A stretch of DNA of 64,000 nt from Populus alba (GCF_005239225.2 NC_133297.1:1372392-1436391), one strand, 5' to 3'; shown: positions 1-14,340, numbered from the stretch's first letter. Notes: generated by a model from the letters alone, not told the origin. Translations and numbers: made by a program.

Positions 1-3000
1 AATCAACAAATCAAGAACACTTTTAAAATAATTATTTTAACATTCTTTCCAAACAAAGAATAATTTGAAAAACATGAATTACCACAATGCAGGTGGACAA
101 TTAGTGGTGGTTCAAATAAAAAAAAAAAATTTTTTTTTTTGAAACACAGTTTCGTAGACAAACGGACGCGAGCTTGAGGTGAAGCTTGATTTGTTCAACA
201 GATAAGAAAACTAGAGGTGCCTCGGGCTATATTCTCAACTGAGAGATTTGTCCAACTCGAGAGGTTCAATTTTCCTTGCTGATGTCGACGCTTGAACTGA
301 CGTAGACCGGGAAAATGGAGGGATTACCGGAGTCAACAATGGATGTTATCGTTTTCTTTTCTCGGCTGGTTTCATGGCAGCTTTCGCTATTTGTATAATA
401 TTGTTCCAGTAGATATTTAATGGGGTAGTGGAAAGCAACAGTGGCAGTCAAGTCACCCTAGTGGGTTCGTTGCATCAGCTGAACCAGTTTTAAAACTTTT
501 AATTGCGTTAGCTCGGCTAACCAGTGCTCGGGCCATCACCAGACCCCAGTCAGAAATTCAATTTTTAATGTTAAGTGGAAGAGCATATTGTTCAGGTTTC
601 ATTTTTTTATTTGCAGTTCACTGTCGAAGGAACGATCTCTGCTGCTCGATTAGGGAGGTTCTCGACTCTATGTAATATATAAATTATGAACCAATGGGTG
701 GAAGTAAGATACGTGTCTTGGTTGGTTGATAAGGACCTTGTCAAGGGAAATAAAACAAATTTATACCACTTTTTTCTGTTAATTTATTCAAAGAAGTTGA
801 TCTATATCAAGAAGCTGACCTATTGACATGACTAAACCATGGATAAAGTATATCATTAAAAGATTTCATATGTGGTAAACTCTACATCCTACAAGAGCAA
901 CTTGGTACCTAACCGCGTCCTGTGATACAAAGGACCACTTGGAAATTGATCAAGTCTAAATTTGAATCATGAAATTAAAGAATTTTTGGCTGAATATATT
1001 TGTGGTTTTTTTAAAAAAATATTTTTTATTTTAAAATATATTAAAATAATATATTTTTTATATTTTTAATATAATTTTTGAGATCATCCAATCAAAATAA
1101 TCCAAAAAATATAAAAAATTTTATTTTAGCAAAAAAACAAAATTAATTTTTTTAAGAACACGGTTTGCATCTCATTCCCAAACGGCTTCATTCGAGTGAA
1201 TCTAATTTTTTTAAAAATATAAATAATGTTATGAAATCCTAAGAAAATCTAAAGAATTCAAGAAAAAAAACTTATATATTAAATATTTGATTAATTTATT
1301 TGTTGTGACAATCTAATTTAATTTTTCTAGTGTAGTTACTTAATGGTTGATACATAATAAATACATAATATCAATGTTACGAGACCTATATATATTATAA
1401 ATATCCATGACTTAATAGATAGGATGAATCAAAGGACCAGACCTACACATGTGTGTAGGCCTATATATATGTTTATATACAAGGTCTAGTAATTCATACG
1501 CTTGATTGAACTAAAGATGTTATGTTATCACTTGGTTTTTGATCCTTTTAAATAAGAATGCTGGTAAAAATAAAACATGTTAATCCATTATAATATTGTT
1601 TTAAGATTTTTAAAAACAAATAAAGCACTATAATTTAAACAAATCAAACATTCTAAACAAAAACAAAAATAGAGAGGAAGTAGGGAGTAATGATACATAA
1701 TTAAGTGAAATAAAAAGATGGACAAAAAAAAAAGGGTGAGAGGAAGAAGAAAGAAAGAACGAGAATCAAACACATAAACGAGTAAATAAATAAATATATA
1801 AATATCCAGGATACTTGTATTTTTTCACGCTTTCTTTTTATTTTCTTTCATCAACCATGGCCTGATGCTCTATATCGATGGACAATATCCATGATCAACC
1901 CGGTTCAGGGCACTGAGTCCGGACTCATGGCGCCGAGAACATGCTCATAGCGTTAGGAACATGTCAATTGGTGAAGGGAACAGTTGCTATGTGACAAGAC
2001 CTTGAGTGTCAATTGAAATGCTAAAAGGAGATTTATTTAAATCCCATACTCGTAGTTGACAATACTGAAATCATATTTTTAAAGCTCACTTGAATTAATT
2101 TATAGAATTTTTTTATATATTATTTTTAAATTAAGTCAATGATTGAGAATTAAATTTTAATCGATTCAAGTCTAAATTGCAAGTCAATCTTTTTTATTTT
2201 TTCAGATCAAATATATATTTATATATATTTTTTTTTAACTCGAACCAATTTATATTTTATATTAATAAATCATTGGCTAAAATGTTGAGGAGGAAGTGTA
2301 TGCAATAAATACGACAACGTGCCAGAATGTTAAAGCATGCCATCAGTGATCAAAACAAGTCATGGATAGCAGGAGGCTGTAGGGCCACGATCAAAACTAC
2401 ATTTATTTTGTTACTCAGCTAATTTATCATCATTCAATGCACTACGATAAGACAAGTCATTAATGAAAGACAGAGAATAAGTTAATTCAGGCAAGAAAAA
2501 AAAATATTTATCTGTAATTAAAAATCTCCAAATCACCCTTTTCAAATGCACTTCTAGTTTTACAAATGGAGAGTATTTTAAAATAATAATTTAATTGTGA
2601 TTAAAAAACTAATACGAACTCCAAACTACAATCAAATGCCAAAACACAAGAACTTAATATCAGGTTTTCAAAATAAAATATTAACTAATTATTTTGTTAA
2701 AAATAAAGGGATCAATTAACGATTCTCCAGGGGCGAAGGGAAGAGAGCAGATATGAACCTTTGGATTTCTTTTCCTTATAAAACGTGTTTTTTTTTTTTC
2801 CAGGTAAAGTTTCGGAAGACCAACGAAGATCATTTTGACCATCACGGGGTTCCAGTTTTTGAGCCACCCTAAGATTTGGTGTGGTTTTAGGGTCCATGAG
2901 AAGTTGAGAACCGGGCTGCCGATAATTTGAAACTTCCTCCTTCTTCGAGGCCATTGGATATCTTCTCATCAACACTACTTCCTTCCCTAATAAGCAAAAA

Positions 3001-6000
3001 GGCCCACTCATCCTGTTTCGTGTTTAAATTGGGCTACCCCGGCGGCATAATAACGGCCCCTCGTACTTGAAGACAGCTGGTTCAATTTTCATGTGTTTTA
3101 AAATAATATTTTTTTAAAAATTTATTTTTCATATTACCATATTAAAAAAACTAAAAATATTAATTTTAAACTATAAAATTAAAATTTTAATGAAAAACAT
3201 ATTAAAATCCACTCTCAAATACTTCCAAAAACTACGTTTTGGAAAGAGGTCAGAAAATGGAGAGAATAGTACTCAAGTAATCAAAAGGATGGAGACTGTT
3301 TTTTTTTTAAGAAAATATTTTTCAGAAGAGGGTTAAAAAATAATTTTAATTAAAAAGGAAAAGAATAGATAAGGCATATTAAATGTTAGGATGAACAAGG
3401 TGTAAGAAATGAGTTATAGTTCCGAGAAAGAAATAAAAAAATAAAAACCTTTATCCTTAAAAATCTCCCCCCCCTCGCGCTCAAGGTTAAAAAAATAATC
3501 TCCCTGGGTTTAGATCTTGATCCCTTTACTGTTTTTCTTTTTTCACCACACAAACTAAAATTGTTATTATTATTTTTTTAATTAAAACCCATTAATTCCA
3601 TACCAAATATGTTCATGGTTGAGTTTGATTGGTATCCTCCAGAAGAGACAGAAGAGAAACATGCATTGGTTGATGGGATAAAGACAAATTAAATTGTAAA
3701 ATTAAATCCAGAACAACAAGAAGATGTTATCTAAATCATAATCTCATGATGGGAAAGATATCACAGCCACTTGAAGTTAATATTCTATAAATTCTCGAAT
3801 ATGTTTCCATAACCTAAGGTTCATGAACGATGAGTGATTTTACATTTTGTCACAGAAAATAAGTGAAGTTGTATCGTAGTGATTAGAGGTGAGTTAAAAA
3901 AAAATTAAAAAATTGATTAAATTGAAAAAATCATAAAAAAATAACTGAAAAAACCGAGTTATAAAAAAAAATGATTGAACTAATTAGAATTTTTGAAAAC
4001 ATCGACTAGCTCGGTTTATAAGCTGAAACTGAAAAAACTAAACCGAATCGAACTCAAACCGAAAAAAAATCAAACCAAACCAAGTCAGAACAGAAAAAAC
4101 TGGAAAAATTGAGCCAAAACTCTTTTTTTTTTTTAACTAAATTAAAATCAATTGGTTTGAATTGGTTTCAGTTTAATTTTGATATATTTTTTAAAAATTT
4201 TAATTAATTTTTTTTTTATATAAAAATTCAAATCAAATAAAATATAATCAGTTGCAAATATGAGTGGATTTCTATTTGTTCCAAATTCAGCAACGAAGTC
4301 GTGGTAGCTTCAAGTATACACAAGTGCACTAGAACCGTTAATGACTTAATTAGTTTTAGTTATTCGAATCCTCAAAAGCCGAAACATAGCAATAGTACTA
4401 ATTAATTAGAGCCTGTTGGGCTCTCTTTTATTCAAAACAAATTAAATAATTAGTTAGAGGACGAGCAAGGAATCAATCCACGAGACAAAAGGAAGAGGTT
4501 GAGGGATTAGTAAAGCTGTCAGACATGACCGGAATACTAATTCAGAAAAGGATTCGGCTATTAGATAATGATGATGATACTAATCTCATATCAGAACAAA
4601 GGTCTTGTCGCTTATAAACATAAAAGACATCTCTTTTTTGAAGAAGGGTTTTTTAAAAGGATAAAATAATCTATATATTAATATATGTGGTTCCGTGATA
4701 ATATATACTTTCGTCAATAAAAACGTCAATCATACACCATTATCCAAACTCTTAAAGATTCATGATGGTGTTACTTATCTTATATTCACCAAGAAAAAAT
4801 CCTATAATTATTTATAAATATAAAAATCTTAATATTTACTAAAAAAAATTTACATAATAGTTAATTTCAGAACCCATAAAAATTAACTGAGATACACATA
4901 AATTGATTCAGATACTTCATCAATAATAAAAAAATCTCAACATTCAAGAAAATATCTTATTAAAACAATAAAAATTACTATATAATTCTAATAGAACGAT
5001 ATCTTTTAAGAGATCTACGTATAATGTAGGGCTTGAATGGACGTCATCATATTATATTTTTATTAAAATGATATTTTTTTTTTTATTAGCGAAATTTTAT
5101 TTGATGAATGTCTTGTCCAATCAACTTTGTTAGTTACGTGTGCCGCATGACACACCCAGTTAATTACAAACGCTCATTAAAAATCCAATTAAAATTAAAT
5201 TATGAGCTTTGAATTTTCCGAATCAGCATGTCGAGTTACTCCAACTTTAACAATTATGACTGCGAGACAGGAATAAGTTACCATCTGCTAAAGTTCAAGA
5301 AAGCAAAAAATGCTGGAATGCTTTTTCCACGCCTGGCGTACTATCGTTGTTTGCGTGCATGTTCCATGCTTTCCGTTTTTTTACTCTCGCTTTTCTTTTA
5401 CTTGGAAAATTCTGTGTGAAAATCTATCAATTTTTTCTTTTAAATATTAAATTATATTTGTTATAGAAATAAAGTAATATACCTCAAGGACATAACAAAC
5501 CCTTAAAACTTATAAAAACCATTTTTTATAAGTTTTTTAATAATTTCAGTTATTTTTTGACAAACATAAATAGACATATTAAAATATTTATAGAGAAAAA
5601 TAATACTATTTCATATCAATATGTTTGTATAATTTAAAAGTCAACCCTTCAAATACATTTATATATACAAGCTATTTTATAAAAATTTCCTTTTCATTTG
5701 ATATTTTTATAGTGTCTTATAATAAACTCTAGGAATTATTTTCGGATGTTGTCGAGATGGAATACGTAAGGGATTGCGAGGCTAATAAAGCTGGGAAAGC
5801 TTTTTAGGTTTCTTTTAACAGGGAAAGAAAGAGAGCACTCGCAAGCCATTCTTTTAACGTCCTGCAAAATTGATTTTTCATGGTTAGGTATTGAGATGCT
5901 TGTCCTTTAAAATCATTTTTTTCCTCTTTTTAACTCACTGATTGGAGCCTTCCGATCTCAAATAGACAGGTAGAGCTGTTATGGATCGAGGACGTGACCT

Positions 6001-6850
6001 TTGAATTAGCTCCTGCTCGAATGACACTCCTCGGGGAAAAAATTGCCAAAAAGGAAGGACAAATCCACACGTCAAGAACCCATAAAGAAATAAGATTTAT
6101 AGCAACGGATTGCTCGGAAGATCATATAAATTAAATGCAAGTCATAGTTGTAAGATTTCGGTTTCAAAAACAGACACGGAGAAGAATTTGGATTCTTAGA
6201 TCAACTCTCATGTCACAGGAAGGCTGGTTGTGTTTTTTTTTATTATTAAAATAACAGTGTTTTTTTTCTTGATATTTATTTAATAAGATTTGACGGGGTC
6301 AACAAAAACACTCGAATCGTAAATTAATAATTAATTAATTGGAGTTAAAATCTTGTTTATTCAACTCTATTTCAAATTTATCAAATGATCGACCAGCCAA
6401 ATCAAATCAAAGAGCATAACAATTATACTTGCTAAGGACAAGTCAAGTGGCGGGTCATGCATAATTTGGATCTTGGCCATCAAACACTGAATTGATACCC
6501 TCAAAAAAGATGCACACACATATCAGCGGCGATTTTTCTTGCTCGAGGAGCGAAAAATCAAAACCTGGAAAATCTAGAGCACCCAAAGTAGAAGCATTAA
6601 TTGCATCTCATTAATTTCTTTCCACTTGCTTGCGTCCGATTCAAAGATGAAAGGCAAGAGAAACAACAAGAAAAGAGGAAGAGAAAGAAGCATACATCAT
6701 CACGTGACTATCACGTGGCTAATCTTATCCTTTTCTTAAGAATCTCAGGACTACTGTCCACAAATTATTCATCAGATGCCACCATTTTACCCCACTCTAG
6801 CTGCTGTGAGCCTAGATATCGCCCCCGACCCACGCACAAGAAAAAACCAC
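1..6850. other. Intergenic, AT-rich, repeat relics
   Basis: I found no supportable gene in this stretch. It is very AT-rich. Segments near 1005-1195 and 3090-3240 resemble the central part of the AT-rich MITE-like family best seen at 19741-19939 (minus orientation here). Around 3890-4220 a decayed repeat carries many short aaccgaa/aaaccaaa motifs, a pattern common in plant spacer repeats. An open frame on the minus strand at 2712-3011 (99 aa, lysine/proline-rich) matches no family I recognise and is not called as a gene. Confidence 0.6.
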
Positions 6851-7830
6851 TCATCGGGAAAGGGCTCGCTTGATGGCCGGTGCCAACATAGCCGGTGCAC
6901 TTAGATGGGGCAAATGCCCTTCAGTACTTAACGTTACCACAGTATTTTCGCCACCCAAATGGTTCTTCAAGTACTCGGCCACTGATGCTGGGACAGATAC
7001 ATCCTTAGATGTCTGGATTATACAGCATGGTGCTTTGACTAGGCCTAGTATCCCTCTTAGATCACTGTTAAAAACGGTCCTTGACACAAATAGTGTTATA
7101 TCTGGTCTCATATTGAAAAGGGTCCGAGTAAATTCTCTGACAGCAAGGGGTACATCAGCTCCAACTGCTAATGGTGCAAAACCATTGACCCAAGCCTCAT
7201 AATTAGCCTCCATTGCTTGAAAAACAGACTCAATTTCCTCTTGCTCAAATCCTCCATGGTAATCTTCGTCATTCAGAAACCTGATTGCGTAAAATGTCAA
7301 GAAAAAACTTGGGTCAGTAAACCGATTTCTCAGCTAAATCTAAATAAACCACCGATTGATCGCACAGGCACACACAACAATACCAAGTCAATGTTTAAAG
7401 ATTAAAAAAGAACACAGCTTTTTTGGGTAAATGCAAAATTGGGTGTATGAAGCTTTTACCTTGGTGATGCTCCGATGAGAATCAGCTTGATGAAGAGCTC
7501 CGGACGCCTAATGGATGCCAGTATACCGATCATAGCAGAAACAGAGTGTCCCACATAAAAGCAACGGTCAACGCCAAGAGCGTCAAGAATGTTGAGCAAG
7601 TCATCAACATAAGCTTCAAGATTGGTGCATCGTCTAAAATTGAAATGATCAGGATTGACACTACCAGCGCATACAAGATCAAAGAGGATTACACGATAGT
7701 ATGGTGTGAAAAAGGGGAGAATGCGTTGCCAAGCGGATTGGTCAGTGCCAACCCCATGGGCAAACACCAGAACTTTGTCACCCTCGCCTTGAACACGGAC
7801 ATTGAGAGCGTCTAGGATGAGGCTACTCAT
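6851..7830 (-). CDS. D14: Strigolactone receptor D14 (alpha/beta hydrolase)
   Basis: Two exons, 7830-7460 and 7280-6851, join across a 179-nt GT-AG intron inside an Arg codon and give 266 aa, the usual D14 length (267 in Arabidopsis). D14 binds and hydrolyses strigolactone, then recruits the F-box protein MAX2 and D53/SMXL repressors for degradation, restraining shoot branching. Visible features are the nucleophile motif GHSVSAMIG with Ser96, Asp217 in SKDVSVP, His246 in EGHLPHLS, and the lid segment [10 protein letters not shown] after the splice. Similarity to known D14 proteins runs end to end and is closer than to KAI2. Oddities: position 27, in [10 protein letters not shown], is Val where Arabidopsis, rice and petunia proteins have Phe, and position 68 is Cys where Tyr is usual. 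The catalytic triad is intact, so I call it functional, with a possibly altered pocket. Confidence 0.96.
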
Positions 7831-8025
7831 TTATGAAAGAGCGAGGTGATAAAATGGGGTTTCGAGGAAGCGAGACTACGTCTCTGATAGAGTGAAAGAT
7901 GCTATTGGAGATAGGGAGGGAGAGGCCACTCTCTTCTGTGGCGAGCACATGAATGAAGGTCAAGGAGTGGGGCTGCGCAGGCGTAGGTGTGCCGGGTGGT
8001 GTTGGTTTGCAAGCATGGATAAGTG

Positions 8026-8036
8026 CTATTTATATA
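8026..8036 (-). promoter_or_regulatory. TATA box of D14
   Basis: On the minus strand the sequence reads TATATAAATAG, about 196 bp upstream of the D14 start codon. It is close to the plant TATA consensus in an otherwise GC-mixed stretch and is the only good candidate in the proximal promoter. The transcription start is inferred, not seen. Confidence 0.6.
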
Positions 8037-10078
8037 GCTACGTGGACCGTACATGTTAGGACACAAAATATAGGATAGTGTTGCGAGTCATTTTATTTGG
8101 AACAGATCTTGAGCGATCCACCCATGGATTGGTACGGTTGTCACAAACTCTTAGCTACAATTTTGAGATTATCATTTGAAAGAAATTGTTTTTCTTAATT
8201 TATTATATTTATATAAAATATGTGCTTTTAAAACTACTTCAGAGCAAATCGGTCCCACGAATCATGAACTGGAGATTTGCTCTGAACTGAGTTTTAAAAA
8301 AAAATGACTAGGAGTTTTTTCGTTATCAATACGACCGATCAAAATTTAATTATTTTTTAAAATAAAATAGAAATGATATTATTTTAATTTAAAAAAATCT
8401 TAAAATAACGATTTTTTATTACTCTGTGCAAACTGTTGATTTTTAGAATGGATTATGAACAGAAGAATTTAATAAGTTTGGTTATAATTTTTTTTATTAA
8501 AATGAATGTTCGGATCAATATAAATTCTAAAGTTAATGATTATATAAATTTTTATTAAATATAAGTTTATGTAACTTCGAATAAGTGATTTTTAAAAAAT
8601 AAATTCAAAGAGAATTGTTATATAAACACACAATGAAATATTATTAGGGAACACAACTGAGAATCATTACATATATGGGCTTGTGCCCCTGATTCGAGGT
8701 GTGCCTGTAATGTTACTGGGGCAAGCGCAAAGGGGGTGAACTCCCTGATGGCATTGTTGTCATCCTTGCACCATATCCTTTAAAGGAAGAATAATATATG
8801 CAGATTATATTACCCTCAAGGACCCCCCATTTTCAATCCATCTGCTTCTTTGATTTGACAATGGACAAAAACTGAAATGCCCATAGTGCTGTTGCCATTG
8901 TTCCCACTATATTATTGGCCGTCATATGGTGCGAGTTTTATTAATGTTTCTAGTCATTATAATGTTTTTTCTAATAAAATATAAAATTTAACTAGCATGA
9001 TTTGATATTTTTGGTGAGTCTGGAAGCAATACGAATAATAACAATGAAAATATAGTTTGATATAAAATAAATATTAAGATAATTTTTTTATATAAATATT
9101 GATATGATAATTTATTAGATCAATTTAGATTAATTTTGGTTAACATGTTATTTTTAAAATAATAAAATTAAAAAATTAATTAAATAAAGGTAAAAAAACT
9201 CGAGTCAATCATGTTAACTTATTAAATTTTCAATTCGAGTCATAATCCTCAAATAATCTCATTAAAAAAATAAACTAAAAAAAAATATTATGAAAGTTCA
9301 ATTTTTTAAATAAATATAAATATTAAAATATAAAATAAATAAAAAATACTATTTTAAATAAATTTTTTATTACAATTTCTTTTTTTTTTTTTTTTTTAAA
9401 TTTGACATTTGTAATTTTTTTTTTTTTAAAATTGCTTTCCGGGTAAACATTTGCCTTATTTTTATAAAAGAAATTTTTCAGGCGAGATTTGTCACATCAT
9501 TATTTTTTTGCTATTTGAACCAAAGATTGATTTAATGAGCTAAATTTTTTTTAATTTTTTTTTATTTTGGTCTCATTCAACCTTTTAACTTGTAAGATTT
9601 GTTTCTCATTATTTTAATAAGCTTGAGAAAAATAAAATATTAATATTATTATTTTCCCATAACATAACCAAACAAAATGTTTTCCAACTCATTTTTCATT
9701 ACACTACCAAATATCGAAAAATACTTTCTCGGAATTCACTTTTCAAAAGAAAACTACTTTCCAGCAAACAAACAGAGCCTTAATTGTATCAAGATAGTTG
9801 TTTATTCAAAATAACAAGTTACTATATTATTTAATTGCGCTACAGTTGTGGATGAGATAAATCTTTTTTAACTTAAAAAGATATTTAAGTGCTGTTAATA
9901 TTTTTGTAATAAAAAAATTATGTGAAGATTGATCTAATGTAATTCAGTATTTTTAGTAGATCTAAAGACAATCTAGATGGCCAGTGAAAATGTAGTCCGA
10001 TTTAAAATAAATATTTAAGATGGGATTTTTTAAATAAACACTGAAATGAAAATGCATTTGATCAATTCGGGTCAATCC

Positions 10079-10580
10079 GAGTTAACTTTTCAATCTGCAT
10101 GTTGAGTCATAAAAACATAATAACCCTATAAAAAATAAACAAAAACAAATTATGAAGCTGAATATCTTAGAAAACTAAATGTTGAAATTAAATTAAAAAA
10201 TGACCTCAATAAATGACACGAGTCAACATGTCAAACTTGTTATTCAAGTCACAAGATCGAGATAACTTTGTAAGAATAAAATTGAAACAAATTATGAAAC
10301 ATAATTCTCAATCAGTTTAATATTAAAAGATAAAATTAAAAAAAAAAAACTCGAATAAACCAGAGTTAACTTGCCGAACTCGTGATCCATGTCATGAGAT
10401 GTGGATAACCTTATAAAAAAAAAATCAAAACAAATTATTAAGCTTAATTTGTAATCAACTCAATATTGAATGATAAAATTAATAAAAAAAAATCAATTAA
10501 AAAAAAAAAAAAAAAATTAATTAAGTTAACTTGTTAAACTCACGGCCTGAGTTATTAACCTAAGATAAGATAATACTATT
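10079..10580. repeat. Decayed satellite-like tandem array
   Basis: A unit beginning with gagttaac or gagtcaac starts at 10079, 10220 and 10363, and a weaker copy starts at 10523. The spacings are 141, 143 and 160 bp, the last widened by a poly-A run. Each unit continues with a goal-post order of motifs: a (c/t)atgtcaaact-like word, 'aaccttataaaa', 'caaattatgaa', 'aatcaactcaatattgaa', then an A-rich tail. The period and motif order resemble the roughly 145-bp satellite-type repeats I associate with poplars; that link is from memory. Confidence 0.7.
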
Positions 10581-12907
10581 AAAAATAAATTTGTAAAAAG
10601 AGAAAGAGCTCGATCTCCAATAATTATAACGTAGAATGATATTAAAATAAAACAAAGAAATTAATTTACAAAATACTATTATAGGAAATAATTTTTTTAG
10701 AAGTGGCACAGTAACTTTTCCTTCTATTTTAGGTTTTTTTTTGTTGATATTTATTGTTACATGCTGGTATGTTAGCTTCGAGTTTTTAAATATATTGGGT
10801 GAGAGTTAATCAATTTGCTTACAAGTACCAACGTTTTATATTCTAAAAATCATGGAATATTTATGGAATTGAGATACCCTTTAAAATTGTAATTGTATAT
10901 TATTTCTTGGTATTGACAAAACAAGATTTTATTAGTTTATTTTTTATTAAAAAATATTGGATTAAAATAAATTTATAGGTATAATTTTTTTAAAACACAA
11001 ACTTTTTATAGTAAAGACTTGTCAAGTCTGACACTAGCTAGATCCAATTATGATTGGGATAATAATGTGTCATGCTTTGATCATGTTGGATGTGACCAAT
11101 GTTAGACCCAATCATGGTTGACAAGCCCCATGTATGATAAGCTTTGTGCTAAGCAAACCCAAATACAAAAAGGCTTGACGGTGTATTAGCCCATATATAT
11201 TGGATATGATACTATTTAAATCTAAGAAATGATTAAGTCTAATATTATAAATTCTATATATTTTTATAGAAAATCATGAAGAAATTATTTCTCATCGAAT
11301 AGATTTAATTAAAAATATCTATATTTTACCAAGATCGTTAAATATACTAAAGTTTTTTAAAGGTAGCCTTGTCACTATACTATAGCTAAATATAATAAGT
11401 GAAATAAACCTCGCAATACGACTGTAAATATCAAATATCAAAAAAACCTCTCCTCCATAATTTTTTATTTTATATATATTAGGTACAAGTCATTTTAAAA
11501 TATCAAATTCAAGATACCAACCATTTTGATTAAAAATAAATAAATAAAATTACTATAATCAATTTATCAATAGAGTATTCGACACGTAAACTTTAATTCT
11601 AGAATACTTGGATTTTTGCCATATAGCAGTAGAGCCTGCGCCAGCAATCAATATCATAGTCATCTGTATTATTCATTATCAATAATGCAAGTTGGAAGAC
11701 GAGACGAGGGAAGGACCATAATAGTGCTGCTGATGTTAGTGGTGACGACAAAAGAAAGACAAAATTATATCAAACACAATCCTAAAGCAGGATGCTGCAT
11801 AATTGCTTATCAGTTAAATGTACTCCATGCAGCCCAGGAGGTGAAGGCAGGAATCAGTCGTTTCTTCTAGATTTCTTTTTGTTGATCATGAGATTGTGCA
11901 AAGTGCCTCATAGTAAAGCTGGGCGTGAACGTTTCAAACAGGAGATCTCCTGTGAATTTGAAGGCAGCAGGGGCATGATCTACAAGAATCCGATTCAATG
12001 GGGTAGCCTTCATCCAGAAAATGCACTGCGTGGCCCCTCTTTTTCTTGTTTCCGCATCCAGCTCATCGGCCACAGAAGTAACTACCCCACACTTCTTTTG
12101 AAAACCTCCCCTTCCCTGACAGAGATTTGGCTATGTGAAGCACAGATATCATGAACATATAGCAGGTTTTCTTGACTGCGTAGCTTTCGTTTTTACCATG
12201 ATTAGCCTGCCACAGCTCAAGAACCACACATGTGCCTTCGTCCCAGCACGTTTTCCGTTTCTAATGTTCTTGATAGCTACCTAGCATGAGGGGTTTCTGT
12301 ACAGAAGAGACAAAGAGCATGCAACTATAAGTAATTGATGCGAGAAACAGTTCTGTCGACAGATTTGATCGTAACTATTGGCATACACGAGCACACCACG
12401 CGACCAGGAAAATCCCAAGGCATAATCCACTGAAATGCTTTATCAGATCATATAATCTTTTGTAGCTCTGCAATCTTATCTCCTCATAAAGTCAAATATA
12501 ATGTAATTATTTAAGAAATAATGATAGGGATCTGCAAAGACATGTGTGCCATTGATTAGTGTCATTTCCAGATGCTTTTAATGCTCACATTTAATCTCTC
12601 TATGCACATTCCCCCTATTTTTGCCTTCATTTCTGGCTATATAGATCCTTGATTACATGGGAAGGGGACCATAGAAGTGAAGTGACCCGCGAGATGAAGG
12701 GATAAGGGTAACAATCAAAACAGCGTGAGCCCATCTTTTGTCATCGAGGCAGGCTAGGCTAGAACAGTAGGCTCAGGCTTCCAAGCTCCATGACATGGGA
12801 TATAATCTGCGAGGACAGACCGACAGAGTGAGAAAGTTGCAGATAAACCTATGGAGCTAATTGGGTCCCCAAATCCCAGCAGAGGCATATTGGCCAACAA
12901 TGACGTT

Positions 12908-12940
12908 GAGAGAGAGGGAGGGAGGGAGGGAGGGAGGGAG
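12908..12940. repeat. (GA)n(GGGA)n microsatellite
   Basis: A short GA run passes into about six GGGA units. It lies in the less AT-rich single-copy-like segment at 12.5-13.1 kb. The same compound GA/GGGA pattern recurs at 44131-44175. Confidence 0.9.
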
Positions 12941-13379
12941 ATAGAGCGAGAGTAGGTGCAGAATGAGTTATATGTTCATGGATCGTACAACACTGTGGAA
13001 GTCAGTTTCCATGAAGTCTGTAACGGGTTGGATGGGTCATTGTGCTTATCTTATCTAATACCTTTTCCATTCTTCCTCCTATTCTCATACCTTGTCTGTG
13101 TTATTATATAGAATTAGTCATTCCGCCGGCGCTTTGCTGTGTATTGGATTTTTTTTTTAGATTTTTAAAAAATATTGGTTATAAAATATTTGATTATTAA
13201 TCAATTCAATCTAAAAATTTATCAATTTAACTTTTTGTTTGACTTAAATTTCAAATTAAACCATATAAAAACTAATCTAAATTGAATTATTCAATTAAAT
13301 AAATCTAAAGACAATTTGGATGATCAATAATACAATTTTTTTAAAAAAATTTAAGATGATAATTTTTTTAATTTTAAGA

Positions 13380-14340
13380 CAATGTCAGATTTGATCGATT
13401 TCAGCCACCCAACAACCTGGGTCATTAACTTTAATATGTTTAATAACTTTATTATTTTTATTTACTTTTATGATAATATTAAACACTTTCAAAATCAAGC
13501 ATCAACCCTAAAAAAACTTTCATTTGAAATCGTGATAACCCTATAAAAAGTAAAAAAATTAAACTATGAATTCAATTTCTTGACAAATCTAATATGGGAT
13601 AAGAATGAAATAAATAATATCATGTTTGACAAATAAACCCACTAAACCTGTGAATTAGCTAACCCAAATCAACATGTCAAACTTGTAAACCAGGTAATGG
13701 ATTTCATTGGAATTAATAATTTTTTTTTCTAAACTATTATTTATTTAACTATATAATAACAAAAATAGACGATCATAAAAAATCGAGCGTTAAACCAATA
13801 CTGTGATTTTTTTTTAAGACTATGATAACCTCATAAAAAATAAAATGAAATAAATAATAAAACTTAATTCTCAATCAGTCTAACATCAATCGATGAAAAT
13901 GAAAAAAATAAATTTATAAAAAAAGTTAAACATGTCATACACGTCAATAGACCCATGAACTTTCTAAAACTTAATAACATGTTTTTTTTTAAAACTATTT
14001 TATTAACTATATGATAAAAAAATAAACAATCATATAATCGAGCTCAATTAGAAGAAAAAAAGGTACCTCGTTAAATCCGCAAATAAAGGCAATCAAGGTT
14101 ATCTTGCTAAACTCGCAAACCGGGTTATTGACTCCTTCAAAGTTTAATAATCGAGTTTTTTTTAATATTTTTTTTTAATTAATTTTTTTTAAAAAATAGA
14201 CCATATATTGATACTGAGATTTATTTTTTAATACCAACTTGATGTTGTGATATTTTTTTGATACTGTAGTAACCATATAAAGATAAATCAAAATAAATTA
14301 TTTATTTTAAATCCCCATAAATATATTATATAAAAACTAA
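13380..14340. repeat. Dispersed copies of the satellite-like unit
   Basis: Words seen in the array at 10.1-10.6 kb recur here more loosely: 'aacatgtcaaacttgtaaac' near 13671, a similar line near 13927, and 'ttatcttgctaaactcgcaaa' in shortened form near 14099, each followed by 'ataaccctataaa'- or 'aataacctcataaa'-like words and A-rich spacers. The spacing is irregular (about 165-255 bp), as expected of an old array broken by indels. A similar isolated copy lies near 9110-9330. Confidence 0.55.

Noticed and set aside
2712..3011. Minus-strand frame of 99 aa
   Set aside because: No family resemblance, no neighbouring exons with matching splice phase, and it lies in repeat-rich spacer.
11867..12073. 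Minus-strand frame of 68 aa in a less AT-rich segment
   Set aside because: It has a Met start and plausible composition, but no recognisable domain, no signal peptide and no partner exon, and a longer plus-strand frame overlaps it. Lower AT content alone explains open frames here.
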